In this document: positions 6,819-12,634 of the stretch, one piece after another | Position numbering within the stretch: position 1 is the stretch's first letter | How the letters are laid out: each line of letters begins with the position of its first letter | From: a virus | Reading direction: 5' to 3' (one strand) | Virus record (IMG/VR): IMGVR_UViG_3300008120_000487 | Coordinates: 1 to 34,910 of that record | DNA: 34,910 nucleotides | Notes under the pieces: model-generated | Told to the model about the DNA's origin: nothing | Database searches by the model: none | The model's input: the letters and a program-made list of their open reading frames with translations, nothing else | Position numbers and translations under genes: made by a program

Positions 6819-7113
6819 ACTTAGCCCACACTCCGCGCTGTACCATTAAAGCAATGATGGCATAGTTAGCCATATCAATAAACGAATCTTCAAGAGATTC
6901 GTTATTGGGCTCTATCTTTTTGTATATCAGATTCTTCAAGCGTTCAAGCTTGTCTGACATACGTACCATCAGCCCATTGGTTGCGCCACCTGGTGCATGC
7001 CAGATGTTGTATGGACCGTAGTCGATTTGTTTCTTTACTAGAATTGATAACAGTTCATCGTAGATTTTTTGTGCATCTTCTTCGAACTGCAGGATGGTTG
7101 TATCTTCAGACAA
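6799..7113 (-). CDS. DUF1599 / Nmad1-like small protein (104 aa)
   Basis: The 104-aa product has the pattern KKQIDYGPYNIWHAPGG, then MVRMSDKLERLKNLI and SLEDSFIDMANYAIIALMVQ. This matches the family I know as DUF1599, or nucleotide modification-associated domain 1, an all-helical phage domain related in layout to MazG-type nucleotide pyrophosphohydrolases. The conserved Lys-x2-Asp-Tyr-Gly, Asp-Lys-x2-Arg and Glu-Asp-x3-Asp residues are present. The family is often found next to base-modification genes. Here the only candidate partner is the glycosyltransferase 1.2 kb downstream, so a role in modified nucleotides is possible but unproven. Confidence 0.75.
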   Translation of the reverse strand: MSEDTTILQFEEDAQKIYDELLSILVKKQIDYGPYNIWHAPGGATNGLMVRMSDKLERLKNLIYKKIEPNNESLEDSFIDMANYAIIALMVQRGVWAKYAEKQK

Positions 7114-7124
7114 CGGAGCCCCTT

Positions 7125-7772
7125 CTATTCATCCAGTGCGTTAATCAACTTAGTTAACGCTTGAGCTCCTTGGTCTACAATTATACTATTAATGTCACTG
7201 TTAGGCGGAAGCGACACGCGGACAGCTTGAGGGATTGCATCCTGCAATCTGCGAGCTAACTCCTGTCCTGGGTTAGAGCCATCCTCTTTAGAATCATTAT
7301 CGGTTGCTATAACAACGCGACCAATCCCATCAAAACAACGGCTAAAGTGAGGCTTCCAAGCATTAACGCCAGCCACAGCGACAGCAGGATGACCAACAAG
7401 GGTCGCAGATATCGCATCGATTTCTCCTTCCACAATCAGCACCTCACGTACTGCATGGATGATGGCGCTTACGTTATATAGGTGGTGCTTCTGACCAGTA
7501 GGAATCATATACTTAGGGTCACCATCGTCGATACGACGGAACTTAAAACCAACTACACCAGCCTCAGTTATATACGGTATAGATAGATGGTGCTTGAGTC
7601 TGTCCTCATGACCAGGTGCTACCTCTTCAACATAGCCAAGCATGAATCTCTCAGCTCCATCTAAGATGCCACGCTTTTCTAGGTACGCCTCTGCTGGTGA
7701 ACCAGCAAGGCTAGCGTGATAAGACTTAGCAGCTTTGGTCCAAAGGTCTATGAGTTTCTGATTTGGTTTCAT
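7125..7772 (-). CDS. primase, Toprim-domain half (215 aa)
   Basis: Residues about 10-100 resemble the N-terminal RNA-polymerase region of DnaG-type primases (YLEKRGIL, GYVEE, LSIPYITEAGVVGFKFRR). Residues 109-120 carry the Toprim glutamate motif VLIVEGEIDA (Glu115, Glu117, Asp119), and VVIATDND at 153-160 is the Toprim Asp-x-Asp pair. The protein makes RNA primers for phage DNA replication. It has no zinc-binding domain of its own. That domain is encoded two genes upstream (8299-8628), with a proteasome-like gene between. The start is the ATG at 7772 with a GGAGAAAAG ribosome binding site, overlapping the previous stop by four bases. Confidence 0.88.
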   Translation of the reverse strand: MKPNQKLIDLWTKAAKSYHASLAGSPAEAYLEKRGILDGAERFMLGYVEEVAPGHEDRLKHHLSIPYITEAGVVGFKFRRIDDGDPKYMIPTGQKHHLYNVSAIIHAVREVLIVEGEIDAISATLVGHPAVAVAGVNAWKPHFSRCFDGIGRVVIATDNDSKEDGSNPGQELARRLQDAIPQAVRVSLPPNSDINSIIVDQGAQALTKLINALDE

Positions 7773-8302
7773 CTTTTCTCCTGCCTATGAACAATGAAAG
7801 GAGGAGCAGTATACACGTCATTCTTTGCTGCAATCTGCAACGCCTTCTTCCAATTAGCACCAGATGCGATAGCACCTATGGCATAGGAAGACCCAGAACC
7901 TAAACCATAGATGCCATCATCGCGAAGGAAGACTGAGTACGTATCATCTACTTCATAGATGGTTCCGTTCACAGCCATTAAGAATAAGAACTCATACTCA
8001 TCGGCTTTCTCATCATGAACAAATCCATTGTCACGCAAGCAGTCACGCATACTTGGTATCACAGTTGTAATCATGAAGTGATAAGTGTCTTTAATGTTAG
8101 TTGGTATGGCAGGCGGTTTCCATATATGTTGGACTATGTCGCATGGCTGGGTAGTACCAGCGCCAGCAATAAGGAACTTGCCACGCTTTGTAATCTTAGT
8201 TGTAATCGGGTGACTATATGGTCGACCCTTCTCGGTTGTAGTTCTACTATCGGCTGCAATGATGCAGCCATCTGGTTCTTGAATGCCAATGATAGTTGTC
8301 AT
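7769..8302 (-). CDS. proteasome/HslV-like Ntn hydrolase (177 aa)
   Basis: After the initiator Met, the protein reads TTIIGIQEPDGCIIAADSR. Thr2 becomes an N-terminal Thr1 nucleophile once Met is removed, and Asp18 becomes Asp17, exactly the HslV/proteasome-beta spacing. Lys36 (TTKIT) matches the catalytic Lys33 region. Residues 132-142 (YGLGSGSSYAI) match the conserved GSGS loop, and Asp162 (KNDVYT) fits the late Asp. At 177 aa it is the size of HslV (about 175), with no propeptide. It is a putative self-compartmentalising threonine protease. No HslU or other unfoldase is encoded nearby, so it may use a host ATPase or act alone. It lies between the two primase halves with four-base overlaps at both ends. 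A closely related Ntn amidase cannot be excluded. Confidence 0.85.
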   Translation of the reverse strand: MTTIIGIQEPDGCIIAADSRTTTEKGRPYSHPITTKITKRGKFLIAGAGTTQPCDIVQHIWKPPAIPTNIKDTYHFMITTVIPSMRDCLRDNGFVHDEKADEYEFLFLMAVNGTIYEVDDTYSVFLRDDGIYGLGSGSSYAIGAIASGANWKKALQIAAKNDVYTAPPFIVHRQEKR

Positions 8303-8628
8303 AGTGAAGCTCTCAATCTAGGTGGGGTCCAGCGACCACTAGACTTGCGACCACGACTGGGTGCTTGCTTCTTGGTTTCTTTGCCAATGTTTTTCTCTGC
8401 CCACTTGCGGGCTTCTGGGTATGTTAGATGTTCACGCGCCATGATTATATGGATACCAGAACCACGACCGTTACATGCATAACATACCCAGACACCCTTG
8501 TCTGAATTCACTGATGCAGATTTATGTGAGTCATCATGTACAGGACAGAGGATGGACTTCTCACCGCCAAGCGGTAGGTCCAATCCGTAATGACTAAACA
8601 CTGCCTCAAGGAATTCAGACTGATTCAT
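8299..8628 (-). CDS. primase, CHC2 zinc-binding half (109 aa)
   Basis: The N-terminal 60 residues match the DnaG CHC2 zinc-binding domain: Cys28-x2-His31 (ILCPVHDDSHKSASV), then Cys49-x2-Cys52 (WVCYACNGRGSGIHIIM), and the usual helix LTYPEARKWAEKNIG. This domain recognises the template trinucleotide in bacterial primases. The C-terminal 25 residues are a basic, disordered tail (KKQAPSRGRKSSGRW). There is no catalytic domain: the Toprim half is a separate gene (7125-7772). The stop overlaps the start of the Ntn hydrolase gene as ATGA. The two primase halves are presumably meant to act together. Confidence 0.9.
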   Translation of the reverse strand: MNQSEFLEAVFSHYGLDLPLGGEKSILCPVHDDSHKSASVNSDKGVWVCYACNGRGSGIHIIMAREHLTYPEARKWAEKNIGKETKKQAPSRGRKSSGRWTPPRLRASL

Positions 8629-8631
8629 TTG

Positions 8632-9012
8632 TTAATACCAATTCCTTTCCTGGTGGAACCTGTACGCATCACACCAAGTGTCATAACGATGTAGCACATA
8701 CTTGTGTGCTTCTTCTGTTTGTTTGAGTAATGACCACCCTGGTTTTGCCCAGAGTAACTGCCACACTCCACGTGCTCCACTCGACCTGTTGAGGGAGTCC
8801 ACGTTGTATCGGCTCTCCTTGTACGCTATTTCTAACGCACATCGAACCTCGCGTTTGTTGTCTGTGAACTGGGATATCGCAAACTCCACTCGGTCCTTCT
8901 TGTCTGTAATCACAGACAATCGTTTCTCGACTGTAAGTATTGGCGATAGCGCTTGGGCTGGTGTTGCCAATGGCAATACCATTCCAATCAGTGTCACTAG
9001 TACTAACCGCAT
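8632..9012 (-). CDS. secreted lytic transglycosylase-like (SLT) protein (126 aa)
   Basis: The first 22 residues form a Sec signal peptide (MRLVLVTLIGMVLPLA, cleavage likely after ATPAQA). The mature part carries ALEIAYKESRYN, with Glu66 in the position of the catalytic Glu of SLT transglycosylases and goose-type lysozymes, followed by SSGARGVWQLLW, the family's Gly-x-x-Gln-(F/L) segment. It would cut the glycan strands of peptidoglycan outside the membrane. At 126 aa it is a minimal catalytic domain. Its place in the replication operon, rather than with the holin and endolysin at 15036-15878, is unusual and suggests an early role such as wall remodelling or superinfection control. Alternatively it is a host-derived resuscitation-type factor. 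Confidence 0.75.
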   Translation of the reverse strand: MRLVLVTLIGMVLPLATPAQALSPILTVEKRLSVITDKKDRVEFAISQFTDNKREVRCALEIAYKESRYNVDSLNRSSGARGVWQLLWAKPGWSLLKQTEEAHKYVLHRYDTWCDAYRFHQERNWY

Positions 9013-9050
9013 AGTTACCTCTTTTCATTTCGTGAGGCACTGTCACTACT

Positions 9051-9404
9051 TCACTGATGTCCATTGTAACCTGCCTGTTTTAGCAGATTCACCCAGAGCT
9101 CCGCAGACATTACTGCATATGACTCTGAGATATTAGATGTGCCACGCTTCTTGATGAGGACCACGCCTGTTTCCGCATCAGCGTTTATCATTTCATCCTC
9201 TAGCTCTTGGAGATAGCCAGGGATATTAATTCTCTTTTCGTTCTTACATTCTATAACTACACCATCAATACCGTCTATGTCACCGACATCATCGTGTCGA
9301 CCTGCACCATATGCACGCTCGGCACATGGATAGCCCATAGTGATGAGCCACTTGACTACATCACGCTCGAACTGTGAGCCCTTGCGTTTGGATGGTGTTG
9401 TCAT
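9051..9404 (-). CDS. PD-(D/E)XK resolvase-like nuclease (117 aa)
   Basis: The protein begins with a basic KRKGSQFERDVVKWL (Glu13). It then shows GRHDDVGDIDGIDGVVIECK, with Asp42, Glu52 and Lys54 as the PD-(D/E)XK active site. This layout matches the small Holliday-junction-resolvase-like nucleases common in actinophages, which bind branched DNA as dimers. The C-terminal half (VLIKKRGTSNISESYAVMS) fits the family. The ATG at 9404 overlaps the stop of the 49-aa gene (TAATG). Together with endonuclease VII it gives the phage two different branched-DNA nucleases. Confidence 0.85.
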   Translation of the reverse strand: MTTPSKRKGSQFERDVVKWLITMGYPCAERAYGAGRHDDVGDIDGIDGVVIECKNEKRINIPGYLQELEDEMINADAETGVVLIKKRGTSNISESYAVMSAELWVNLLKQAGYNGHQ

Positions 9405-9553
9405 TACAACTCAATGCTGAACCAAAAGAATAGTAGGTCTATGTTTATAGAATACCTATCAACTGAAAAACCAATAGCCACTCGCTTTAAGTTATAGCCA
9501 GAACAGATATAAAGCTTACCTATCTTTAGGTGTCCTGATTTGAATAGTGTCAT
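9404..9553 (-). CDS. small hypothetical protein (49 aa)
   Basis: I place the start at the ATG at 9553 because it overlaps the WhiB stop exactly as ATGA and its end overlaps the next ATG as TAATG. A longer frame to 9640 runs antiphase through WhiB and is unlikely. The 49-aa product is MTLFKSGHLKIGKLYICSG followed by a beta-rich region that ends in hydrophobic, aromatic residues (LLFFWFSIEL). It could be a small beta-structured or weakly membrane-associated protein. Nothing else identifies it. Confidence 0.55.
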   Translation of the reverse strand: MTLFKSGHLKIGKLYICSGYNLKRVAIGFSVDRYSINIDLLFFWFSIEL

Positions 9554-9810
9554 ACATACTCCCTTACATATATCTCTTGAAGAATAATCTTTCTTTGTCG
9601 CCTGATTGACCGACGTTCTGTTGGAGTTGTACCGCCCCACATTCCATGGTCCTCATGCTTAACTGCCCACTCTAAACATTCCTGCTTAACTGCACAACCA
9701 GAACAAATCTTTCTGGCAAAGCTGTAGAGTTCAACAGTTGATTCATCTGGGAAAAACGGTTCAATCCCTATCTCTCTACATAGCCCCTTGGTTAAGTCTG
9801 GAAAGTTCAT
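9550..9810 (-). CDS. whiB: WhiB-family Fe-S regulator (86 aa)
   Basis: All four family cysteines are present: Cys11, then Cys36-x2-Cys39-x5-Cys45 (KICSGCAVKQECLEWA), which bind a 4Fe-4S cluster. They are followed by the family turn HGMWGGTTPTERR and a basic C-terminal tail (RRQRKIILQE) for DNA binding. WhiB proteins are restricted to Actinobacteria and their phages, and act by binding region 4 of the primary sigma factor. The length (86 aa) is normal for a WhiB2/WhmD-like protein. The start ATG at 9810 has AAAGGAAA upstream. In phages such as mycobacteriophage TM4 a WhiB homologue affects the host WhiB2 programme and superinfection. A similar role is plausible here. Confidence 0.93.
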   Translation of the reverse strand: MNFPDLTKGLCREIGIEPFFPDESTVELYSFARKICSGCAVKQECLEWAVKHEDHGMWGGTTPTERRSIRRQRKIILQEIYVREYV

Positions 9811-10201
9811 TGGTTTCCTTTCGCAATGTTTTAGTTGTAAGAAGTAAATCTTCTACTTGTATCAAGTAGCCCTTACTTCTATTCGGTGGTATCTCGCAAG
9901 TTATCTCGCGACCGAAGTTCTTAACCGCGTACCATACATGGTCAGTAGGAATCATGACAATACTTTGCTCAAGAACAAATGCCCAATAGTCAGCTTTTGT
10001 GACAGATAATCCAGAAGGTTCCCAAGACTGGGACTTCATGTACCAGCACTCAACTTCTATATAAACATTATTAGTTTGACACCACTTGCGGTCACGCTTT
10101 ACTTCCACTGTCTTGCCATTGGTTAGAAGTTGTTCAACCAACTTCTCACCCTCACGACCGTATGTGAAATCTAAATCAAAGCTTGACTTGTTTACTTCCA
10201 T
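9776..10201 (-). CDS. PD-(D/E)XK-like nuclease family protein (141 aa)
   Basis: The N-terminal half contains FTYGREGEKLVEQLL, then KTVEVKRDRKW with a Glu-x-Lys pair (Glu33, Lys35), and NVYIEVECW (Glu49). SGLSVTKADYWAFVL follows. This strand-turn-strand layout with E-x-K and a following IEVE strand fits a restriction-endonuclease-like fold seen in small phage nucleases. The full catalytic Asp is less certain; Asp11 or Glu18 may serve. The C-terminal half is variable. It overlaps the helicase-like gene upstream and WhiB downstream. It may be an active nuclease or a structural relative. Confidence 0.6.
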   Translation of the reverse strand: MEVNKSSFDLDFTYGREGEKLVEQLLTNGKTVEVKRDRKWCQTNNVYIEVECWYMKSQSWEPSGLSVTKADYWAFVLEQSIVMIPTDHVWYAVKNFGREITCEIPPNRSKGYLIQVEDLLLTTKTLRKETNELSRLNQGAM

Positions 10202-11025
10202 TGGCTGACGGTCCTTGCTCTAAACAAATCAGCCGATGTGTTATAGAGAATCATCTTGCTTGCTTCCGCTGCCAGTGTTACATACTCTTCAGCATTCGGG
10301 TCAGCCTTGCCATGACGATTCTTAACTACCGCAACGCGGTAGACATTGGCAGTGCTATCCAGCGCCACGGATAAAACTAATTCTGGTAGGGCAGCAACCT
10401 TGCCCATCAGAGCTTTACGTGGCGCTGGGTAGTTTGGCTTACTCATCTTTTCATTCTCACTTACGTGATGCAGAACGATGAATGCTGTTTCGTATTCACG
10501 AGCCATGTAGTGAAAGGCGGACATTGCGTCGCGTAACGCTGTCCATTCGTTGTCGCTGGCTGCTGCGACGTTCATTAAGTTGTCTACATATACTGCAACA
10601 GGTGGAGCACCGTGCAATTCAATCCACGCTTCTATCTCTTCCTCGATGTCCTGCAAGGATGGAGCAGGGTCGAAGGCAAATCGAACGTGTGCTGCGCCTT
10701 CGGCTAGTGCATCTTCCAAGAGAACACTAGCTTCGGTATCCATGATTCTCTCAACATCGGACACATCTCTGTTCATAATTATTGCGCCTGCACGAGTCGC
10801 GATTGTTCTGGAATCAGAGTCAGCTGAGATGTATAACGCTGGAACCTTAGATGTAACTGCATACCACAGTGCAAGTAGGGTCTTACCGCCACCTGGTTGT
10901 CCTGCAATTAAATGCAGTTGTGCCTGACGAAAGGTAACTTGACTAGCAGTAAGTAGCGGTAAGACCTCTGGCAATTGCTTGCCAGCTGGTGATTCTACAC
11001 CAACTACTTGCAACAGTGAACGCAT
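10192..11025 (-). CDS. DnaB/RecA-like helicase ATPase (277 aa)
   Basis: A RecA-fold ATPase: Walker A at residues 41-50 (AGQPGGGKTL), a hydrophobic strand ending PVAVYVDNL at 142-150 as Walker B, and a later VVKNRHG (residues 233-239) that matches the arginine-finger region of DnaB-type helicases. FIVLHHVSE (residues 182-190) fits motif H3. The length of 277 aa is only the ATPase domain. The N-terminal primase-interacting domain of full DnaB is absent, so this resembles the small AAA_25/RepA-like helicases of phages. It probably unwinds the fork or loads other replication proteins. It lies between the unknown 11025-11483 gene and a nuclease-like gene. Confidence 0.8.
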   Translation of the reverse strand: MRSLLQVVGVESPAGKQLPEVLPLLTASQVTFRQAQLHLIAGQPGGGKTLLALWYAVTSKVPALYISADSDSRTIATRAGAIIMNRDVSDVERIMDTEASVLLEDALAEGAAHVRFAFDPAPSLQDIEEEIEAWIELHGAPPVAVYVDNLMNVAAASDNEWTALRDAMSAFHYMAREYETAFIVLHHVSENEKMSKPNYPAPRKALMGKVAALPELVLSVALDSTANVYRVAVVKNRHGKADPNAEEYVTLAAEASKMILYNTSADLFRARTVSQWK

Positions 11026-11483
11026 TACTTAGTCCAGATTGTTTCTGCTTCTACAGCACCTGGCTTGAAAGGCTTTGGACCTTTTGCTGGGTCGAACCAG
11101 CCAACGTAAGTTTTACCTGCCTTAGATACGCCCTTCTTCTTGGCGTAGTTGCCACGACCATCTGGTAGTAATGGAGCATCTGGGTGTCCATATGTCCACT
11201 CATTACCATACTTGTCTTTGACTACCTCAATTGCTTGAGCAGTAGCAGGTTGTGTAGATACAGGTTCAGCCAGCATACCAGCCTCCTGTAGTGCAGTGAT
11301 TGCTCGGTCCATACCTGACGGATTGGAACGGCTAAGCAACTGTGTATGTAGGTCTGTCGCTGATGCGATAGCAAGCAGCGCAGCTTGTAGGTTTGCAGTG
11401 AACTCAGCAACTGTATTACCTCGGACGGTAAACAAGTCCTGTCCATTCAACTTGCCAGTGTATGAGAACGTAGACTCAGTCAT
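11025..11483 (-). CDS. hypothetical protein, possible accessory replication factor (152 aa)
   Basis: The N-terminal half is a beta-rich opening (FSYTGKLNGQDLFTVRGNT) followed by an Ala-rich helix. The C-terminal half has GNEWTYGHPDAPLLPDGRG, KKGVSKAGKTYVGWF and DPAKGPKPFKPGAVEAE. I have seen similar Gly/Pro/Lys-rich C-termini in actinophage proteins next to Cas4-like nucleases, but no function is known to me. Its position between the nuclease halves and the helicase suggests a role in DNA metabolism, perhaps as a single-strand-binding partner. That is inference. A GAAAGGAAAG ribosome binding site precedes the ATG. Confidence 0.7.
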   Translation of the reverse strand: MTESTFSYTGKLNGQDLFTVRGNTVAEFTANLQAALLAIASATDLHTQLLSRSNPSGMDRAITALQEAGMLAEPVSTQPATAQAIEVVKDKYGNEWTYGHPDAPLLPDGRGNYAKKKGVSKAGKTYVGWFDPAKGPKPFKPGAVEAETIWTK

Positions 11484-12149
11484 CTACTTTCCTTTCTTTC
11501 CCTTTGTTGTAGGTATTTGCAATGGGAAATCTTTTGAGCCCATGGCTGGGCATTTCTCTTGGAACGAGCACATCTTGCAGTTCTCTCCGACGGATGGTGG
11601 AAACCATCCCTTCTGCACACTGTCGTTCATGGCTCCGAATACATAGTCGAAATAATCCATCGTCAAATGCGATAAGTCAATGAGGTCATCAAGTTGACCT
11701 TGGCGTGTCATAAAGAAAGCGCCCCACTTCGGGCGAATACCATACATACGTTCAATACCGCTGGCGTACAAGCCAGCCTGAATCATGCCAAACGGTGTCC
11801 TAGCACCTGTCTTGTAGTCGACAATGACAAGGTCTTCCCCTACCTTGTACACCACGTCTACGACAAAGCGCACAGGTGTGCCTCCGAAATGCACACTTGC
11901 GTCCCATTCAATGCCAGGACGACCGTCGGGCATAGTAGCAATTTTCCAACCAGATTGTTTGTACCATGCTTGGTACGCCTCAACCTGCTTGAGTCCATCG
12001 CTTTGCCAGAACGCTAGGTCTTCCCCATCTGGGCGAGCTGCAGTCTTACGACCGCTAGTCTTCCACTCAGAGGTAGGAATCCCTGATTGTTCTTCGGCAA
12101 TTCTAACCGCTTCATTAAATACGTCAAGCCACTTCTCAGCTAAAGTCAT
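11484..12149 (-). CDS. Cas4/RecB-like nuclease, C-terminal half (221 aa)
   Basis: The active-site motifs of RecB/Cas4 nucleases are present in order: RFVVDVVY (Asp98), LVIVDYKTGA (Asp111, Lys113) and the Gln-Tyr motif MIQAGLYASG (Gln124, Tyr128). A C-terminal cysteine cluster follows, ENCKMCSFQEKC (Cys191, Cys194, Cys200), which in Cas4 and AddB bind an Fe-S cluster with a fourth N-terminal Cys. That N-terminal Cys and the conserved His are missing here; they lie in the separate gene at 12332-12538. The protein presumably processes DNA ends as an exonuclease. The ATG at 12149 has AAGGACGAAG upstream and overlaps the zinc-ribbon stop by 14 bases. Confidence 0.9.
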   Translation of the reverse strand: MTLAEKWLDVFNEAVRIAEEQSGIPTSEWKTSGRKTAARPDGEDLAFWQSDGLKQVEAYQAWYKQSGWKIATMPDGRPGIEWDASVHFGGTPVRFVVDVVYKVGEDLVIVDYKTGARTPFGMIQAGLYASGIERMYGIRPKWGAFFMTRQGQLDDLIDLSHLTMDYFDYVFGAMNDSVQKGWFPPSVGENCKMCSFQEKCPAMGSKDFPLQIPTTKGKKGK

Positions 12150-12366
12150 CTTCGTCCTTCGGAGTATAGTCGGGGTTATCCACAGGGGTGGGGGTTGTCA
12201 TAGGGCTACCGCAATTAGCGCAGAAACTATCAGTAAACCACATGACCAATTCGTAGTCCTGGAATACTGCCCTGATAATCTGTATGTTTGAGCCACAGTT
12301 GATACACTCATTGCTGGGTATACCTCGCTGGTCAATTAGATTCTTGTTGGGCTCTGTAGAAGTCAT
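12136..12366 (-). CDS. zinc ribbon protein between nuclease halves (76 aa)
   Basis: Two CxxC pairs, ECINCGS (Cys21, Cys24) and FCANCGSP (Cys49, Cys52), frame a short beta-rich segment with ELVMWFTDS. This is a classic zinc ribbon, with flexible acidic and proline-rich tails. It overlaps the end of the nuclease N-half by 35 bases and the start of the C-half by 14 bases, using the third frame. No enzymatic motif is present. An attractive but unproven idea is that it bridges or recruits the two nuclease polypeptides. Confidence 0.75.
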   Translation of the reverse strand: MTSTEPNKNLIDQRGIPSNECINCGSNIQIIRAVFQDYELVMWFTDSFCANCGSPMTTPTPVDNPDYTPKDEDDFS

Positions 12367-12538
12367 GGTTCAACCATTCCAGCATAGAGTGGACAGCGGA
12401 ACCAGCAGCCAAATAGACTGCAGGTTTCTCTGGAACCATAGCTACTTTGCTAAGATAGTATTTCTGTGGGCAGGATTGCCAAGTAGATAACTGACTGTAC
12501 GACCTATGAGGGGGAAGTTTTTCCATACCAGGAATCAT
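12332..12538 (-). CDS. Cas4/RecB-like nuclease, N-terminal half (68 aa)
   Basis: The 68-aa product carries SYSQLSTWQSCPQKYYLSKV, the signature N-terminal motif of Cas4/RecB-family nucleases with the first Fe-S cysteine (Cys23). It also has AAGSAVHSMLEWL with the conserved motif I His50. In ordinary single-chain relatives these lie in the first 70 residues and run directly into a helix like FNEAVRIAEE, which opens the C-half gene at 12149. The protein ends after DFYRAQQESN, so it holds no catalytic Asp or Lys. It is the first gene of the minus-strand replication operon. A second ATG four codons in is possible. No clear Shine-Dalgarno is visible, so it may be leaderless. Confidence 0.85.
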   Translation of the reverse strand: MIPGMEKLPPHRSYSQLSTWQSCPQKYYLSKVAMVPEKPAVYLAAGSAVHSMLEWLNHDFYRAQQESN

Positions 12539-12558
12539 AGTGCCAACTTTCTAACCGA

Positions 12559-12574
12559 GCGTGTAGCGACACGC
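12559..12574. promoter_or_regulatory. 6-bp inverted repeat in divergent control region
   Basis: GCGTGT-AGCG-ACACGC is a perfect 6-bp inverted repeat with a 4-base spacer. It lies about 20 bases upstream of the replication operon's first start codon and about 60 bases upstream of the plus-strand gene. It could be an operator or a leader hairpin. I see no convincing -35/-10 pair on either strand. Confidence 0.4.
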
Positions 12575-12613
12575 CGATTCTTGTGATAGGGTTGAGGGGT
12601 GGTGGGCGGGAAA

Positions 12614-12633
12614 GGCTCGCCAGGAGGCGAGCC
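12614..12633 (+). promoter_or_regulatory. hairpin overlapping the ribosome binding site of the 12635 gene
   Basis: GGCTCGCC-AGGA-GGCGAGCC is a perfect 8-bp, G/C-rich palindrome ending two bases before the ATG at 12635. The AGGAGG ribosome binding site (12622-12627) forms the loop and the first bases of the 3' arm. In RNA it would be partly sequestered, a layout that can control translation. Confidence 0.6.
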
Positions 12634-12634
12634 G

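Noticed and set aside
9554-9640. Extended start for the 49-aa gene
   Set aside because: It runs through WhiB in another frame with no ribosome binding site. The ATG at 9553 overlaps the WhiB stop exactly.
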